Source: Choricystis sp. odSpoLacu1
Taxonomy: Eukaryota; Chlorophyta; Trebouxiophyceae
Direction of reading: 5' to 3'
Assembly (NCBI GenBank): GCA_958009055.1
Contig: OY253649.1
Location: forward strand, 1,240,001-1,304,000
Length of the DNA: 64,000 nucleotides
The translations under genes and the position numbers were made by a program. Each line of letters opens with the position of its first letter. Within the stretch, counting starts at the first letter, position 1. The notes under the pieces are model-generated. The model was given only the letters and a program-made list of their open reading frames with translations, did no database searches and was not told where the DNA came from. Shown piece by piece: positions 20,737-31,388 of this stretch.

Positions 20737-21500
20737 TCAACGTGACGCCGGCTGCTGCAGCATCCGCGACGCGCGCAACTCGCGCGCCACCCGACGCTCC
20801 TGCGGCATCTTCGAAGGCGGCACCGCCGCCGCCACCGCGCTCGCAGCCGCCCGGTCGGCCACCGCCGCCGCGTCGGCCGCGCGTGCGGCCGCCCGCGCGG
20901 CGCGCTGGGCGGCTTCCACCTCCCCTGCGGGCGTCTCGAATTGCGTCCCCGGCCACGGCCCCAGGGCCGACCGCCCGCCCCCCCTACGGGACGCGGTGGC
21001 GTGGTGCGTGGTGGGCAGGTCGCTGTAGGCGTCGGGTGACGGCGGGGGCGGCGCCGCGTCGGCGGCCACGCGGGCGGCCGCGGCGCGACGTTCCGCCGCG
21101 TCCAGGCGGGCGCGAATGGAGCGGGGCAGGTTCTTGGAGTAGGGGGAGGGGGTGGCAGGGGACTGTGGGAGGAGGTGTGGTGGTGGAGGGTCGTGGAACT
21201 CTCTCGTTAAAAAGGATGCCAGCAAACTCTGCGCTGGCGACCGCGCCACTCCCACCGCCCCGCCCGCCCCCCGTCCATCCCAGGCGCTGATGTCGGTGTA
21301 TATGCCCGCTCGCGTTGAAGGGGGGCGGGCGGCCTGCGCGCGCGGGTGGGCGTGGGGAGGGGACCGTTCACGCACTCTGGTCACGCATTGGGAGCGACCC
21401 TCGCACACCCGTCCTCCCACACACTCACCCCACCAACAGGCGGTCGCAGCGCGTGCTTGGTGCGGCGCGCGTCGTGGAACGGGATGTCGACGCCGCTCAT
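20737..21500 (-). CDS. unknown 222-aa protein head-to-head with SMC2
   Basis: Exon 1 (21429-21500) encodes 24 residues, [20 protein letters not shown]...; exon 2 (20737-21333) the rest. The 95-nt intron has a GTGAGT donor and a CAG acceptor. The N-terminus and the block [13 protein letters not shown] look globular. The middle ([20 protein letters not shown]) starts a long helix, then [13 protein letters not shown] and a Gly/Arg patch. The C-terminal 90 residues are an Ala/Arg-rich coiled-coil-like helix ending [21 protein letters not shown] further small intron in the middle cannot be excluded. I do not recognise the family. It is divergent from SMC2 (468 bp apart). Confidence 0.5.
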
Positions 21501-21968
21501 GGTGTGTTTCTGAGAATGTCGCGTTGCGGGTCAAAGGAAAACGTCGAGCGCAGAGTGCGAAAGCCGAGTCTCTTCTCTCTCAACTCGTTTTTTGTCGTGG
21601 GGCCAGTGTCGCGCGCGCGTCACCTCGCACGCCCGCCTCTCGACACCTGGCGTGGGCTCTCGAGACCCCCCACTCGCACGCCTCCCGCCTCCCGCGGCGC
21701 GGCGGCCCGCTTTCTTTCCCGGGGAAACCGCACACACGTGTGCGCGCATTGCAAACGCGCGCACCCCCCGCCACCCTCCCTTCCCGCCCTCCCCCGCGAA
21801 ACGCCGCCCCCTGGCGCGCAGCGGTTGGAGCACAGGAATCCGCCCGACCCAGCGTCGTCCGTCTCACGCCGGCGTCCAAGGCCGTCCGAGGCTCACTTTT
21901 CACGCGCGCGCGCATTCGTTTTCGCGAGAGCCGAGGTTGAGACACCACTGTCCCTCCGCACACGCACC
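21501..21968. promoter_or_regulatory. shared upstream region of SMC2 and the 20737-21500 gene
   Basis: 468 bp between divergent starts. No clear TATA box or binding-site repeat; includes TTTTTTGTC-like and CACACG-rich stretches. Confidence 0.45.
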
Positions 21969-24900
21969 ATGCACATCTCCGAAATCATCATCGACGGCTT
22001 CAAGTCGTACGCCTCCCGCGTCACGGTGCCCGGGTTCGACCCTCGCTTCAACGCGATCACCGGGCTCAACGGGTCTGGTAAATCCAACATCCTGGACGCC
22101 ATCTGCTTTGTGCTGGGCATCACCAATTTGTCGCACGTGAGTTTGTGTGGAAGAGGAGGGGGGAAAAGGGTGGCGGGGTGGGTGGAAAAAGCAAACACTC
22201 TGCGTCCGACACGCCAACCCTCCACCCCACCACTCCACACCCCAGGTCCGCGCCAACACGCTGCAAGAGCTCATCTACAAGCAGGGTCAGGCGGGCGTCA
22301 CCAAAGCCTCCGTGTCCATCGTGTTTGACAACAGCGACAAGAGCGCGTCGCCCGCAGGGTACGACCACGTCGACACGCTGACCGTCACCCGCCAACTCGT
22401 CGTCGGCGGGCGCAACAAGTACCTCGTCAACGGCCACGCCGCCCAACCCTCCCGCGTGGCCAACCTGTTTCACTCGGTGGGGCTCAACGTGAACGCGCCC
22501 CACTTTTTGATCATGCAGGGCCGCATCACCAAAGTGCTGAACGCGGCGCCCGCCGACATCCTGGCCATGCTGGGCGAGGCCGCCGGCACCCGCATGTACG
22601 AATCCAAAAAGGAGGCCGCCCTGCGCACCCTGGCCCGCAAGGGCGTCAAAGTGGGGGAGATTGGCCGGGTGCTGGGGGAGGAGGTGGTGCCCGCGCTCGA
22701 CCGGCTGCGGTCGGAGCGCGCCGCGTACGTGGCGTGGCGGGAGGGCGCGGCCGCCCTGGCCGCCCTGCAACGCCTGTGCATCGCCTACAAGTGGGTGGCT
22801 GCATCCACGGTAACGTCCACGGCCGCAGGCATCGTGGCCGCGGCGGCTGCCAAGGCGGCTGAGCTGGGGGCGGAGGCGGAGGCTGCTCAAGCCGACGCGC
22901 GCGCGCTCGCGGCCGCAGTCGCCGACGCCGAGTCCGAGCGCGAAGCCGCGGCGGGGGGCGCCGCCCGGGAGCTGGCGGCCGCGGCCGACGCAGCCGCCAA
23001 GCGGGCGGCCCGCGACCGGGCGACGGCAGCTGCCGCGAGGGACGCGGCGGAGGGGGCTGCGGCAACAGTCGCGCGGCTCGAGACGGCGGTTCGACGCGCG
23101 GGCGCGGACGACGCGGCCGCCCGCGCAGACGCCGCCGCCACCGACGCCGCCTCCGCCGCCGCGGCAGCAGCTGCCGCCGAGGACGCGGTCGTCGCCGCCG
23201 AGCGCGGCCTGGCGGGCGCGCGCGCGGGGGACGGGCGCGACGCGTCCAACCGCTCCCTGGCCCAGCGCGCGGCCGACGCGCGCGTGCGCGCGACCGACGC
23301 GCGCGCCGCCCGCGACGCGGCGGTGGTGCGGGCAGACGCGGCGGCGGGGCGCGTGGCGACTGCGCGCAAACAGGTGGAGGCGGCGCGTGCCAAGGGCGGG
23401 GACACGGCGGCCGCAGAGCTGGCGGCGGCAGACGCGGCCGTCGCGTCTGCGCGCGCCGCTCTCGCCGCTGTCGCCCACGACGCCGCCGCCCACGACGCCG
23501 CCGTGGCCGCCGCCGATGAAGCCGCATCCGCAGCCACCGCCGCCGCCGACAAAGCTGCCGCCGCGCGCGCCTCGTTGGCGGGGCTGGATTTTGTTTACGC
23601 CCACCCGGGCGGCGATTTCGACGCGGCCCGCGTGCGCGGCCCGCTCGCCCGCCTCGTCACCGTGTCCGACCCGGGCGCCGCCTCCGCGCTGGAGGTGGTG
23701 GCCGGGGGCCGCCTCTTCCACATGGTGGTGGAGGATGATGTCACGGCGACCGCGTTGCTGGCGCGCGGGCGGCTGAGGTCTCGCGTGACGATCGTTCCGC
23801 TCAACCGCGTCAGCGGCTCTGCAGCCCGCGGCCTGTCCTCGGGCGCCCGCGCGGCTGCCTCCTCCTCCTCCGGAGCCGCGGTGCCCGCCCTGGAGCTGGT
23901 GGCTCCCACGGGGGCGGGGCTGGAGGCGGCGCTCCACTACGCGTTTGGGGGGGCGATCGTCACAAACGACCGCGCGACTGCCCAACGCATCGCCTTCGGC
24001 CCTCCCGCCTCCCGCGCCCGCTGCGTCACCCGGGAGGGCGACGACTTCAACCCGGGGGGCACACTCACCGGTGGGTCGCGGTCGGCGGGGGGGCGCGTGC
24101 TGGCCGCGCTGGGGGCACTGGCCGACGCCGACGCAGCGGCGAGGGCGGCGGCTGACGCCGCACACCGCGCGGCGACCGCTGTGGAGGCGGGCGCCGCCGC
24201 CGCGGCCGCCCACGCGGCCGCGGCCGCCGACCTGGACCTCGCCATGCACGCGCGCGACCTGGCGGCCGCCCGGGCGGCGGGTGGGGGTGCCGCCGCGGCC
24301 GCGGTCGCGGCGTTGGCCGACGCTGAAGCGGCTCTTGCGGCCGCGGTCGCTGACCGCGACGCCGCTGCCGCCGCCGAAGACGTCGCCCTGCAAGAAGCGG
24401 CCGACCTGGACGCGTCAGCCGCCGCCCTGGCGGCCGACGCGGCGGGCGCGGTGGCGGCGGCGGAGGCCGCGCTGGCGGCCGCGCGTGCAGCGGTCGGCCC
24501 CGCCCGCGACCGCGCGCGCGCGCGGCCGCCCGCGCCGCCGACGCCGCTGCCGCCGAGCGGGATGGCGCCCTGGCGGCCGCCAAGGACGCGGGCGCCGCCC
24601 TGGACAGAGCGCGCGCTGAGGCGGCAGCGGCTGCCACCGCAGCCGACGCCGCACGCGCCGCCTCCGCCGCCGCCGACGCGGCCGCCGACGCCGCCACCGC
24701 CGCCCTGGACGACCACCGCGCCTCCCTGCGCGCCGCCGACGCAGAGTTGCGCGACCTGGTGGCCCGCCGCGACGCCGCCGTGGCGGCGGCGACAGAGGCA
24801 GCGCTGGCGCGCAGAGCGCTGGACACCGACGCGTCGCGCGCGGCGCGCGACGCGGACGCGGCGGCCGCCACAGTGGCCGCTCTGCAGGCCGACCACCCCT

Positions 24901-25694
24901 GGATCGAGGAGGATGCGTCCTCCTTTGGCGTGCCCGGGTCTGCGTACGATTTCGACGCCCACCTGGGCGGCCCAGACGCGGCTTTCAGCGACCTCGCGGC
25001 CGCCGAAACCGCGCACGCGGCCGCCGGTCGCTCCGTCAACCGCCGCGTCCTGCTCATGCTGGACAGAGCGGAGGGCGAGTACGCCGCCCTGGCCGCCCGC
25101 AAAGCCATTGTAGAAGCAGACAAAGCCAAGATCGAAGCAGTCATTTCCGAGCTCGACGCCAAAAAACGCGACGCGCTGGCCGCCGCCTGGCGCCGCGTGG
25201 ACGCCGACTTTGGCGCCATCTTTAAGACGCTGCTGCCGGGGGTGGATGCCAAGCTGGAGCCGCCGGCAGGGGCTGCTTCCTTCTTGGAGGGGCTGGAGGT
25301 GAGGGTCGCGTTCAACGGTGTCTGGAAAGACTCACTCACCGAACTCTCCGGCGGCCAACGCTCCCTGCTGGCCCTGGCCCTCGTCCTGGCCCTGCTCCGC
25401 TTCAAGCCCGCTCCGTTGTACATCCTGGATGAAGTGGATGCGGCCCTCGATCTGTCGCACACCCAAAACGTGGGCGCGATGATTCGGTCCCACTTCCCGC
25501 AATCCCAGTTCATCATCGTGTCGTTGAAGGAAGGCATGTTCTCCAACGCCAGCGTGCTGTTCCGGACGCGGTTCGTGGATGGCGTGTCCAGCGTGTCGAG
25601 GGTGGCGGGGGCCAAGGAGGGAGGAGGGGACAAGGGGGCGGCGGTCGAGGCGGCGCGTGGTGGCGGGCGCGCTCTGGCCACTGTCAACGCGTGA
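21969..25694 (+). CDS. SMC2: condensin subunit SMC2 (CAP-E), about 1204 aa, one frame break
   Basis: SMC2 pairs with SMC4 in condensin to compact mitotic chromosomes. Exon 1 (21969-22136) encodes [17 protein letters not shown]... with Walker [10 protein letters not shown]; exon 2 (22246-25694) holds the rest. SMC2 signatures follow: [41 protein letters not shown] and [11 protein letters not shown]. The first coiled coil is extremely Ala/Asp-rich. The hinge contains [18 protein letters not shown]. The second coil and the C-terminal head follow, with signature [18 protein letters not shown], Walker [13 protein letters not shown] and [18 protein letters not shown]. The frame breaks in the second coil at a (CG)n tract (24511-24524); one CG unit fewer gives an exact frame. 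The assignment is firm. Confidence 0.96.
24511..24524. repeat. (CG)n tract breaking the SMC2 frame
   Basis: 11 nt between GAC and the downstream GCG GCC codons, 3k+2. Confidence 0.8.
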
Positions 25695-25768
25695 TGAGGA
25701 GAGAGAGAGAGAGAGAAGAAACGTATACTTTGGAGTGTGATCTTTTCTTTGCACACACACACACACAA

Positions 25769-27075
25769 TCAAAACTCTTCAGACCCGGCGGGCGACGCGG
25801 GTGGCAGCTGCGTCGCGGGGGGAGGGGGGGGTGGCGCAGCGCGCGCGGGCGCAGCAGGCGGTGCGTCAACGACCGCCTGTTGAGCCGCCGCCCGCCGCGT
25901 CACACGGGCGGCGGGCGCAGCGCCCGCCTGCGTGGCCGGTTCATCCGCCTGCGTGGCGGGCGGGGCGGCGGCGGCGGTGGCGTCGGCGTCGGGTTGTTGG
26001 GTGGCGGGCGGCAGCGCAGCGACCGCCGCCGGCGCGGCGGCAGCCGCCCGCGCGGCAGCCACCCGCCGCGCGGCAGCCGCGTTGGCCGCCCGAAACGCGG
26101 CCGGCACGATGGTGGGCACTGCGAAGGCCGGGTCGGCGACAGCGGCGGCCTCCACTTGGGAGAAAGTCGCAAGATCGGTCGGCAGCGACCGCCGCTTGGG
26201 CGCCGCCGCTGCCCCATCACCACCACCACCACCACCCTCCAGCGACCGCCGGGCCGCCCGCACCGCGGACGGTGACGGCAGGGCCACCGGCGGCAGTGCA
26301 GTCAGCGCCAGCGGCGGCGCCGCGGGCGGCGGCGGCGGGGGCGGCCTCCCATCGTCCGCGGCGGCGCGCGCCTGGGCGGCCCGTCTGGCGGCCACCACGT
26401 CGGCCGCCTGGCGCAGGGCGCGCGTGGTGGCGGCGGCCGCCGCCAGGGCCGCGGGGGTGGGGGTCGCGTCGAGCTTTGCGAGCGCGGCGGCCAGGCGAGG
26501 ATCGATGGACGGCGGAGGCAGCCCGCCGCCCTCCGCCACGGTCGCGGCCGCCACCGCCCGCGTGGTGGCGCGGCGGGGGGGGGGCGGCGAGGCGGCGCGG
26601 CCGCGCTTGGGCGCGCGCGCGGCGCGGTGTGGAGGCGCCAGCTGGGTGGGGGCCTGGGTGGCGGGCAGTGGATCGGCGGCGTCGTTGCCGCCATCCTCGT
26701 CCAGGGGCGGGGGTGCCTGGGTGGCGGGCAGCGCGTCCGCGGGCTTGGGCGGCGGGTAGGTGAGGCCGGCTGGAGAGGAGGAAAAAATAAAAAAAAGGAG
26801 GGGGGGAGGAATGAGTCGTGGTCTTCTTCTCACGGTCCCCTGTGTTGCAGGCGTCAACCCAAGCTGTGTGCGCGCGCGCGTGCGCCAGCGGGACGGCGCG
26901 CGCCCTGCTGTTGGGATAAGCAGAGGCCGCCAGGCAGTGCATTCGAACAGCGCGTGATGGGGACGCGCACCCCGCCGCGTGCCCCGGTGTGTGTGCTCCC
27001 TCCCCCCCCCCCCCCCAACACACACACACGCCCACCTTCGACCATGGCGGCTGCGCCCTGGGAGGGAGCCGACAT
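25769..27075 (-). CDS. unknown disordered protein with a TQ cluster (PATQ repeats), 346 aa
   Basis: Exon 1 (27036-27075, MSAPSQGAAAMVE) and exon 2 (25769-26769) join in frame across an intron with GTGGGC donor and CTCTCCAG acceptor. The sequence is mostly disordered Ala/Pro. Its notable feature is the tetrapeptide PATQ, six times, grouped as two near the N-terminus (ALPATQAP, PLPATQAP) and four near the C-terminus (PPATQQPD, PPATQADEPATQAG, PPATQLPP), plus one PTQL. TQ sites clustered within about 100 residues fit the consensus of ATM/ATR-type kinase targets. The middle has a helical segment (DPRLAAALAKLD...) and a less repetitive block (SLPTDLATFSQVEAAAVADP). The C-terminus is GSEEF. No known family is recognised; a DNA-damage role is inference only. 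Confidence 0.6.
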
Positions 27076-27201
27076 TTGGAGGGCGGGGGATGGTGTGTGT
27101 TTTTCGCGCGCAATCAAGAGAGTGAAGAACCCCACCTCTCTCGACCACGACGCTCACACTCGTTCGCTCAATCGGGTTTAGCGACGGCTTTTGCGTGCGG
27201 T

Positions 27202-30183
27202 ATGCGCGCCCTCCACCGCCTGGGCGTTTCCACTCCCCTGCCCCGCCGCTTCACCGTCCCCAGCCTGCCCCAGCCCGCGGCCCGTGGCCGCGAGTCGCCC
27301 TCGATGCTCGCGCGCTCGGCGTCGGGCGAGGCTGCGCCCCCGACGGCCCCCTCCCGCGCTGCCCCCGCCCCTCCCGCGCCCCCCACCACGGCCACCGGCT
27401 ACGAACTGCCGCCCCCCGAGTACCTGGCCATCGTGGACGCGGAGCCCCAGCCCGCGCTCTCCTTCTCCCCCGACCGCTCCCGCGTGCTGGAGCTGCACCG
27501 GCCGCCGCCCCTGCCCCCCGTGGCTGAACTGGCGAGGGAGGAGTTCAAGGTGGCGGGTGAGTGGAGGGATTGGGCAGGCGATGGGAGGCGGGATTGGTGG
27601 TCGATTGGGGCACGTGGTTTTCACACAATTCAGCCCACCTCGTTTCAACCCACCCTCTCCTCACCTCCCTCTCCCACCCATCCCCTAGGCCTGCGCATCG
27701 ACCCCTCCATCAACTCGCGGTCCCGCATGTCGCACTACACCCGCCTGTCGATTGTGTCTCTCGCTCCGGGCGTCACGCTGCCCGCGCCTGATTCCGCGGC
27801 CTCGATCGATGTGACCGGCATCCCTGTTGGCGCCGCCATCAACTTTGTCACCTGGTCTCGTGACGGGGCGACCCTGGCGTTCACCGTGCGCGCGACGGAC
27901 GATCCAGCCTGCACACTCCAACGCGGCCCGCTCTCTCTGTGGGTGGCCGACGTTGCCACGGGCGTCGCCCGCCAGCTGCTGGCCGGCTTGAACACGGTGT
28001 GCGACGACTATGCGTGGCGGGATGATGGGACACTCGTCGCGCTCACCCTGCCCCCGGGGCGCGGCCCACCCCCCCCTGGGCGGGAAGCAGCCCCGCCCGC
28101 TCCCTCCGTCGACGACAACTCAGACGGCAAAATGTCCCAGGCTCGCACTTTTCAAGACTGTCTGAAGGATGAGACGGATGCCGCGCTGTTTGATTACTAT
28201 GCGACGAGCCAACCGGTGCTCGTGCAGATCGCGACCGGTACCGTCACCCCGATCGGCACCCCCCGCATCTACACGTCCCTCGCCCCCTCCCCCGACGGCC
28301 GCTACCTGGCGGTGTCATGGTTGACGCGGCCGTACTCGTACACGCTGCCGGCCGGGCGGTTTCCCCGGGTGACGCAGTTGTGGGACGCGGCGGATGGGAA
28401 GCGGCTGGCCACCCTGGCTGACCTGCCCCTCGCGGACGACGTCCCCATCGTCATGGACTCGGTGCGCAAAGGGCCGCGTGCTTTATCATGGCGCCCCGAC
28501 CGCCCAGCCTCCCTGTCCTGGATCGAGGCCACGGACGGCGGCGACCCGCGCACCGCGCCCTCTGATCCCGCGGGCGGCCGCGACGTCGTGTACACCGCGT
28601 CCGCTGCGTCCCTGGCGGCAGGCGCACCCCCCCGCCGCATCGCGGCCACCGAGTGGAGGTGCGGCGGCGTGGCGTGGGGGCAGGATGATTTGGCGCTGCT
28701 GTACGAATCCAAGTACCGCACCCGCACGTCGCGCGTGTGGGCCCTGTCCCCCGGTCCAGACGATGATGCCACGCCCACTGAAGCGGCCAAACAGCTGCTG
28801 TGGGAGCGGAGCTATGAGGACGCGTACGCGGACCCAGGGTCGCCCGCGCTGGCGCGCACCGACAGCGGGACGTACGTGCTGGCCCGCCTCTCGGGTGGCG
28901 ACGCCTCCCCCTCCTCCACGCGCCGCCTGCTGATGACGGGGCGGGGCGCGTCCCCCGACGGCGCCCGCCCCTTTGTGGACGTGTTCGATGTGGATTCCAA
29001 GGCATCGACTCGCGTCTGGCGCTCCACCCCGCCGCGCTATGAATCGCCTGGCTCTCTCCTGACCCCGGGCGGCCCCGACGGCCGCGTCCCCGCCTCTGGA
29101 GGACTGCGCCTGCTTCTCACGCGGGAGGCGGAGGAGGAGCCGCCCCAGTCGTGGATCGCGGAGGTGGACGTGGAGGCGGCGTTGCGTGCCGTGGCCGAGG
29201 CCTCCGCCTCGGACGGTCTCCCCACCGACACCGCCTTCTCCTCCGCCCACCCCCTGACCGCGTTCCCGCACCCCCACCCCGCCCTGACCGGCGCCACCAA
29301 GCGGGTGCTGCGCTACGCACGGCCGGATGGGGTGGAGTTGACGGCCGCGCTGCACACGCCGCCAGGATATGATGCTGCCCGCGACGGCCCCCTGCCCTGC
29401 GTTGTCTGGCTCTACCCCCAAGAATTCAAGGATGGCGCCGCCGCCGGCCAGCTCCGCTTCTCCCCCCACGAGTTTGCGTCGGTGGGGCCGTCGTCCCCGC
29501 TGCTGTTGTTGGCGCGCGGCTATTCTGTGCTGGATGGTCCCACCATTCCAATTGTTGGTGGCCCAGGCGACGCCGAACCCAACGACACGTACCTGGAGCA
29601 GCTGGTGGCGTCGGCCGCCGCTGCCGTCGATGCGGCGGTGGCGACGGGCGCAGTCGATCGCGCCCGCGTCGCGTGCGCGGGGCACAGTTACGGCGCGTTT
29701 TCGACGGCCAACCTTTTAGCCCACGCGCCGTCTTTGTTCGCTGCCGGCATCGCGAGGTCGGGGTGCTACAACCGCACCCTGACGCCGCAGGGGTTCCAGT
29801 CGGAGGAGAGGTCGCTGTGGGAAGGTGAGTGGTTGTGTGGTGGGGTTGGTGGGTTGAGAGAGAGTCGCTCTGCCCAACTCACACACAAGCCACACTCTTC
29901 AGCTCGCGAGACCTACCTCCAAATGTCGCCCCTGCTGGCCGCCGACAAGGTGACGGCGCCCCTGCTGCTGGTGCATGGGCAAGCTGACCCGAATCCTGGC
30001 ACGTTTCCGCAACAGTCGGAACGCTTCCACGCCGCTCTCAAAGCGCACGGCGTGAAGTCGAGGCTGGTGCTGCTGCCGTACGAGGCGCACGGATACCGGG
30101 CGCGCGAGTCGGTGCTGCACGTGCTGCATGAGACGGACGCGTGGCTGGAGAGGTTCGTGAAGAACCGGGGAGAGGGCGTGTAA
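27202..30183 (+). CDS. CGEP: glutamyl endopeptidase, chloroplast type (S9 prolyl-oligopeptidase family), 923 aa
   Basis: Cleaves stromal proteins and peptides after glutamate in plastids. Exons 27202-27556, 27689-29824 and 29903-30183. The first 60 residues (MRALHRLGVSTPLPRRFTVP...) are a likely plastid transit peptide. The conserved start GYELPPPEYLAIVDA is followed by a beta-propeller, including LRIDPSINSRSRMSHYTRLS, typical of the plant enzyme. The alpha/beta-hydrolase domain has the nucleophile CAGHSYGAF (Ser at about 784), the acidic residue in VHGQADPN (about 858) and the catalytic His in LPYEAHGY (about 892). The introns contain no stop codon in frame, so splicing was set from splice sites and homology. 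The assignment is strong. Confidence 0.93.
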   Translation: MRALHRLGVSTPLPRRFTVPSLPQPAARGRESPSMLARSASGEAAPPTAPSRAAPAPPAPPTTATGYELPPPEYLAIVDAEPQPALSFSPDRSRVLELHRPPPLPPVAELAREEFKVAGEWRDWAGDGRRDWWSIGARGFHTIQPTSFQPTLSSPPSPTHPLGLRIDPSINSRSRMSHYTRLSIVSLAPGVTLPAPDSAASIDVTGIPVGAAINFVTWSRDGATLAFTVRATDDPACTLQRGPLSLWVADVATGVARQLLAGLNTVCDDYAWRDDGTLVALTLPPGRGPPPPGREAAPPAPSVDDNSDGKMSQARTFQDCLKDETDAALFDYYATSQPVLVQIATGTVTPIGTPRIYTSLAPSPDGRYLAVSWLTRPYSYTLPAGRFPRVTQLWDAADGKRLATLADLPLADDVPIVMDSVRKGPRALSWRPDRPASLSWIEATDGGDPRTAPSDPAGGRDVVYTASAASLAAGAPPRRIAATEWRCGGVAWGQDDLALLYESKYRTRTSRVWALSPGPDDDATPTEAAKQLLWERSYEDAYADPGSPALARTDSGTYVLARLSGGDASPSSTRRLLMTGRGASPDGARPFVDVFDVDSKASTRVWRSTPPRYESPGSLLTPGGPDGRVPASGGLRLLLTREAEEEPPQSWIAEVDVEAALRAVAEASASDGLPTDTAFSSAHPLTAFPHPHPALTGATKRVLRYARPDGVELTAALHTPPGYDAARDGPLPCVVWLYPQEFKDGAAAGQLRFSPHEFASVGPSSPLLLLARGYSVLDGPTIPIVGGPGDAEPNDTYLEQLVASAAAAVDAAVATGAVDRARVACAGHSYGAFSTANLLAHAPSLFAAGIARSGCYNRTLTPQGFQSEERSLWEGEWLCGGVGGLRESRSAQLTHKPHSSARETYLQMSPLLAADKVTAPLLLVHGQADPNPGTFPQQSERFHAALKAHGVKSRLVLLPYEAHGYRARESVLHVLHETDAWLERFVKNRGEGV

Positions 30184-30288
30184 AAAAAACGTGGTTTTCG
30201 TCGGCGTCGGCGTCGGCATCTGCCCCACATTCGCGCCCCTTTTCTCTCGGAGTTTCGCGGCGCCCGCGCCCCAATTCCACCTCCCGAG

Positions 30289-31242
30289 ATGGACCTGTAC
30301 GCGACCACTCTCTGCGCGGTTGCAGCATTATGTCTGGCGGGCGGCGGCGCCGTCCTGGCAACAGCGCGCTCCGCCGCCGGGCCCGTCCCCTCCCCCTCCG
30401 TCGCGGCCTGGTCGACAGCTGGCCTAGTGCCGGCCGCCCTCGCCATCAGCCTGGCTCAGTCAGGCATTGTTCCGTTTGCCCTGCGCGACGCGGTGGGGGG
30501 TGCCGGCATCGCGGGTGCCTTGCTGTTAGCTGCCCCCGCCGCAGACCGGCTGGGCAGAGTCCCCGCCTCCCTGCTGGCCGCCTCGGCGGGCGGCCTGGCC
30601 TCGTACACGGTGTCCCTGCGGCTGCTGCACGAAACGGTGATCGACGAAGCGGGGGCGGCGGCGTGCGGCATCCTGCTCACACTCGCGGGAGCGGCTGCCG
30701 TCGCGACGCTGGCCGCTGGCGACGCGTGCGCGCGGCGCGAGCTGGAGGCCGACCTGCTGGGCGAGGCCCCCCTCACCTCCGCGTCCCCAGGCCCCGCCTT
30801 CTGGGACGGGCTGGCGCTGGCGCTGGCGGCAGGCGTGTGCGCGGCCCTCTCGCTCGCCCCCGCCGCCCTGCTCTCCGTCACGCCGCCCGCCCTGCCCTCG
30901 ATTGCGGTCGGGGTGGCCCTGGCCACTCCCGCGGCCGCCGCCCTAGCCCTGGCCCTGGCGGGCGAGTCGCCGCTGGACGCCACCCCCCACCGCGCACGCG
31001 GCGTGGCTGCGGCGGGCGGCGCCGTGCTCGCCGCCTCCCTCGCCGCCTCTCTGGCCGCCGCCGCGCACGCTGTGCCGCTGGCGGTGGTGGTACCGACCGT
31101 GCTGGTGGGAGGGGCGGCGTGTGCGTCGGCTGCCAGCGCGCTGTCGTCGCTCGACGCGCGCGCGGCGACCGCGCCCCTGTCGCGTGCGCTGGCCGCGGCC
31201 GGCGTCGTGGGTGGCGCCTGGCTGCTGGTGACGTCTGTGTGA
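30289..31242 (+). CDS. unknown polytopic membrane protein, 317 aa
   Basis: Single exon, ATG 30289 to TGA 31240-31242, starting 106 bp after the endopeptidase stop in the same direction. About eight to nine hydrophobic Ala/Leu/Val-rich segments span nearly the whole length. The first is LCAVAALCLAGGGAVLATA and the last ALAAAGVVGGAWLLVTSV. One longer hydrophilic loop lies near residues 143-165 (DACARRELEADLLGEAPL). There is no obvious signal peptide cleavage site or transporter signature. GC-rich sequence inflates Ala content, so the topology estimate is rough. The family is not recognised. Confidence 0.6.
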   Translation: MDLYATTLCAVAALCLAGGGAVLATARSAAGPVPSPSVAAWSTAGLVPAALAISLAQSGIVPFALRDAVGGAGIAGALLLAAPAADRLGRVPASLLAASAGGLASYTVSLRLLHETVIDEAGAAACGILLTLAGAAAVATLAAGDACARRELEADLLGEAPLTSASPGPAFWDGLALALAAGVCAALSLAPAALLSVTPPALPSIAVGVALATPAAAALALALAGESPLDATPHRARGVAAAGGAVLAASLAASLAAAAHAVPLAVVVPTVLVGGAACASAASALSSLDARAATAPLSRALAAAGVVGGAWLLVTSV

Positions 31243-31388
31243 AGAACTGTGCGTGTGCTGTGCTGTGCTTTTTTTCGTTTTTAGGTTTCATTGTTGTGTG
31301 TGTTTAGAGTGAAAAAGAGGTCAAAAACAAAAACGGTTTTTACACGCTCCCACCACACCGCACGCCTGTCTCTCTCTTTTCTTTCTCT

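Noticed and set aside
22120..24393. 757-residue open frame on the minus strand opposite SMC2
   Set aside because: Gly/Arg-rich shadow; the plus strand carries clear SMC2 motifs.
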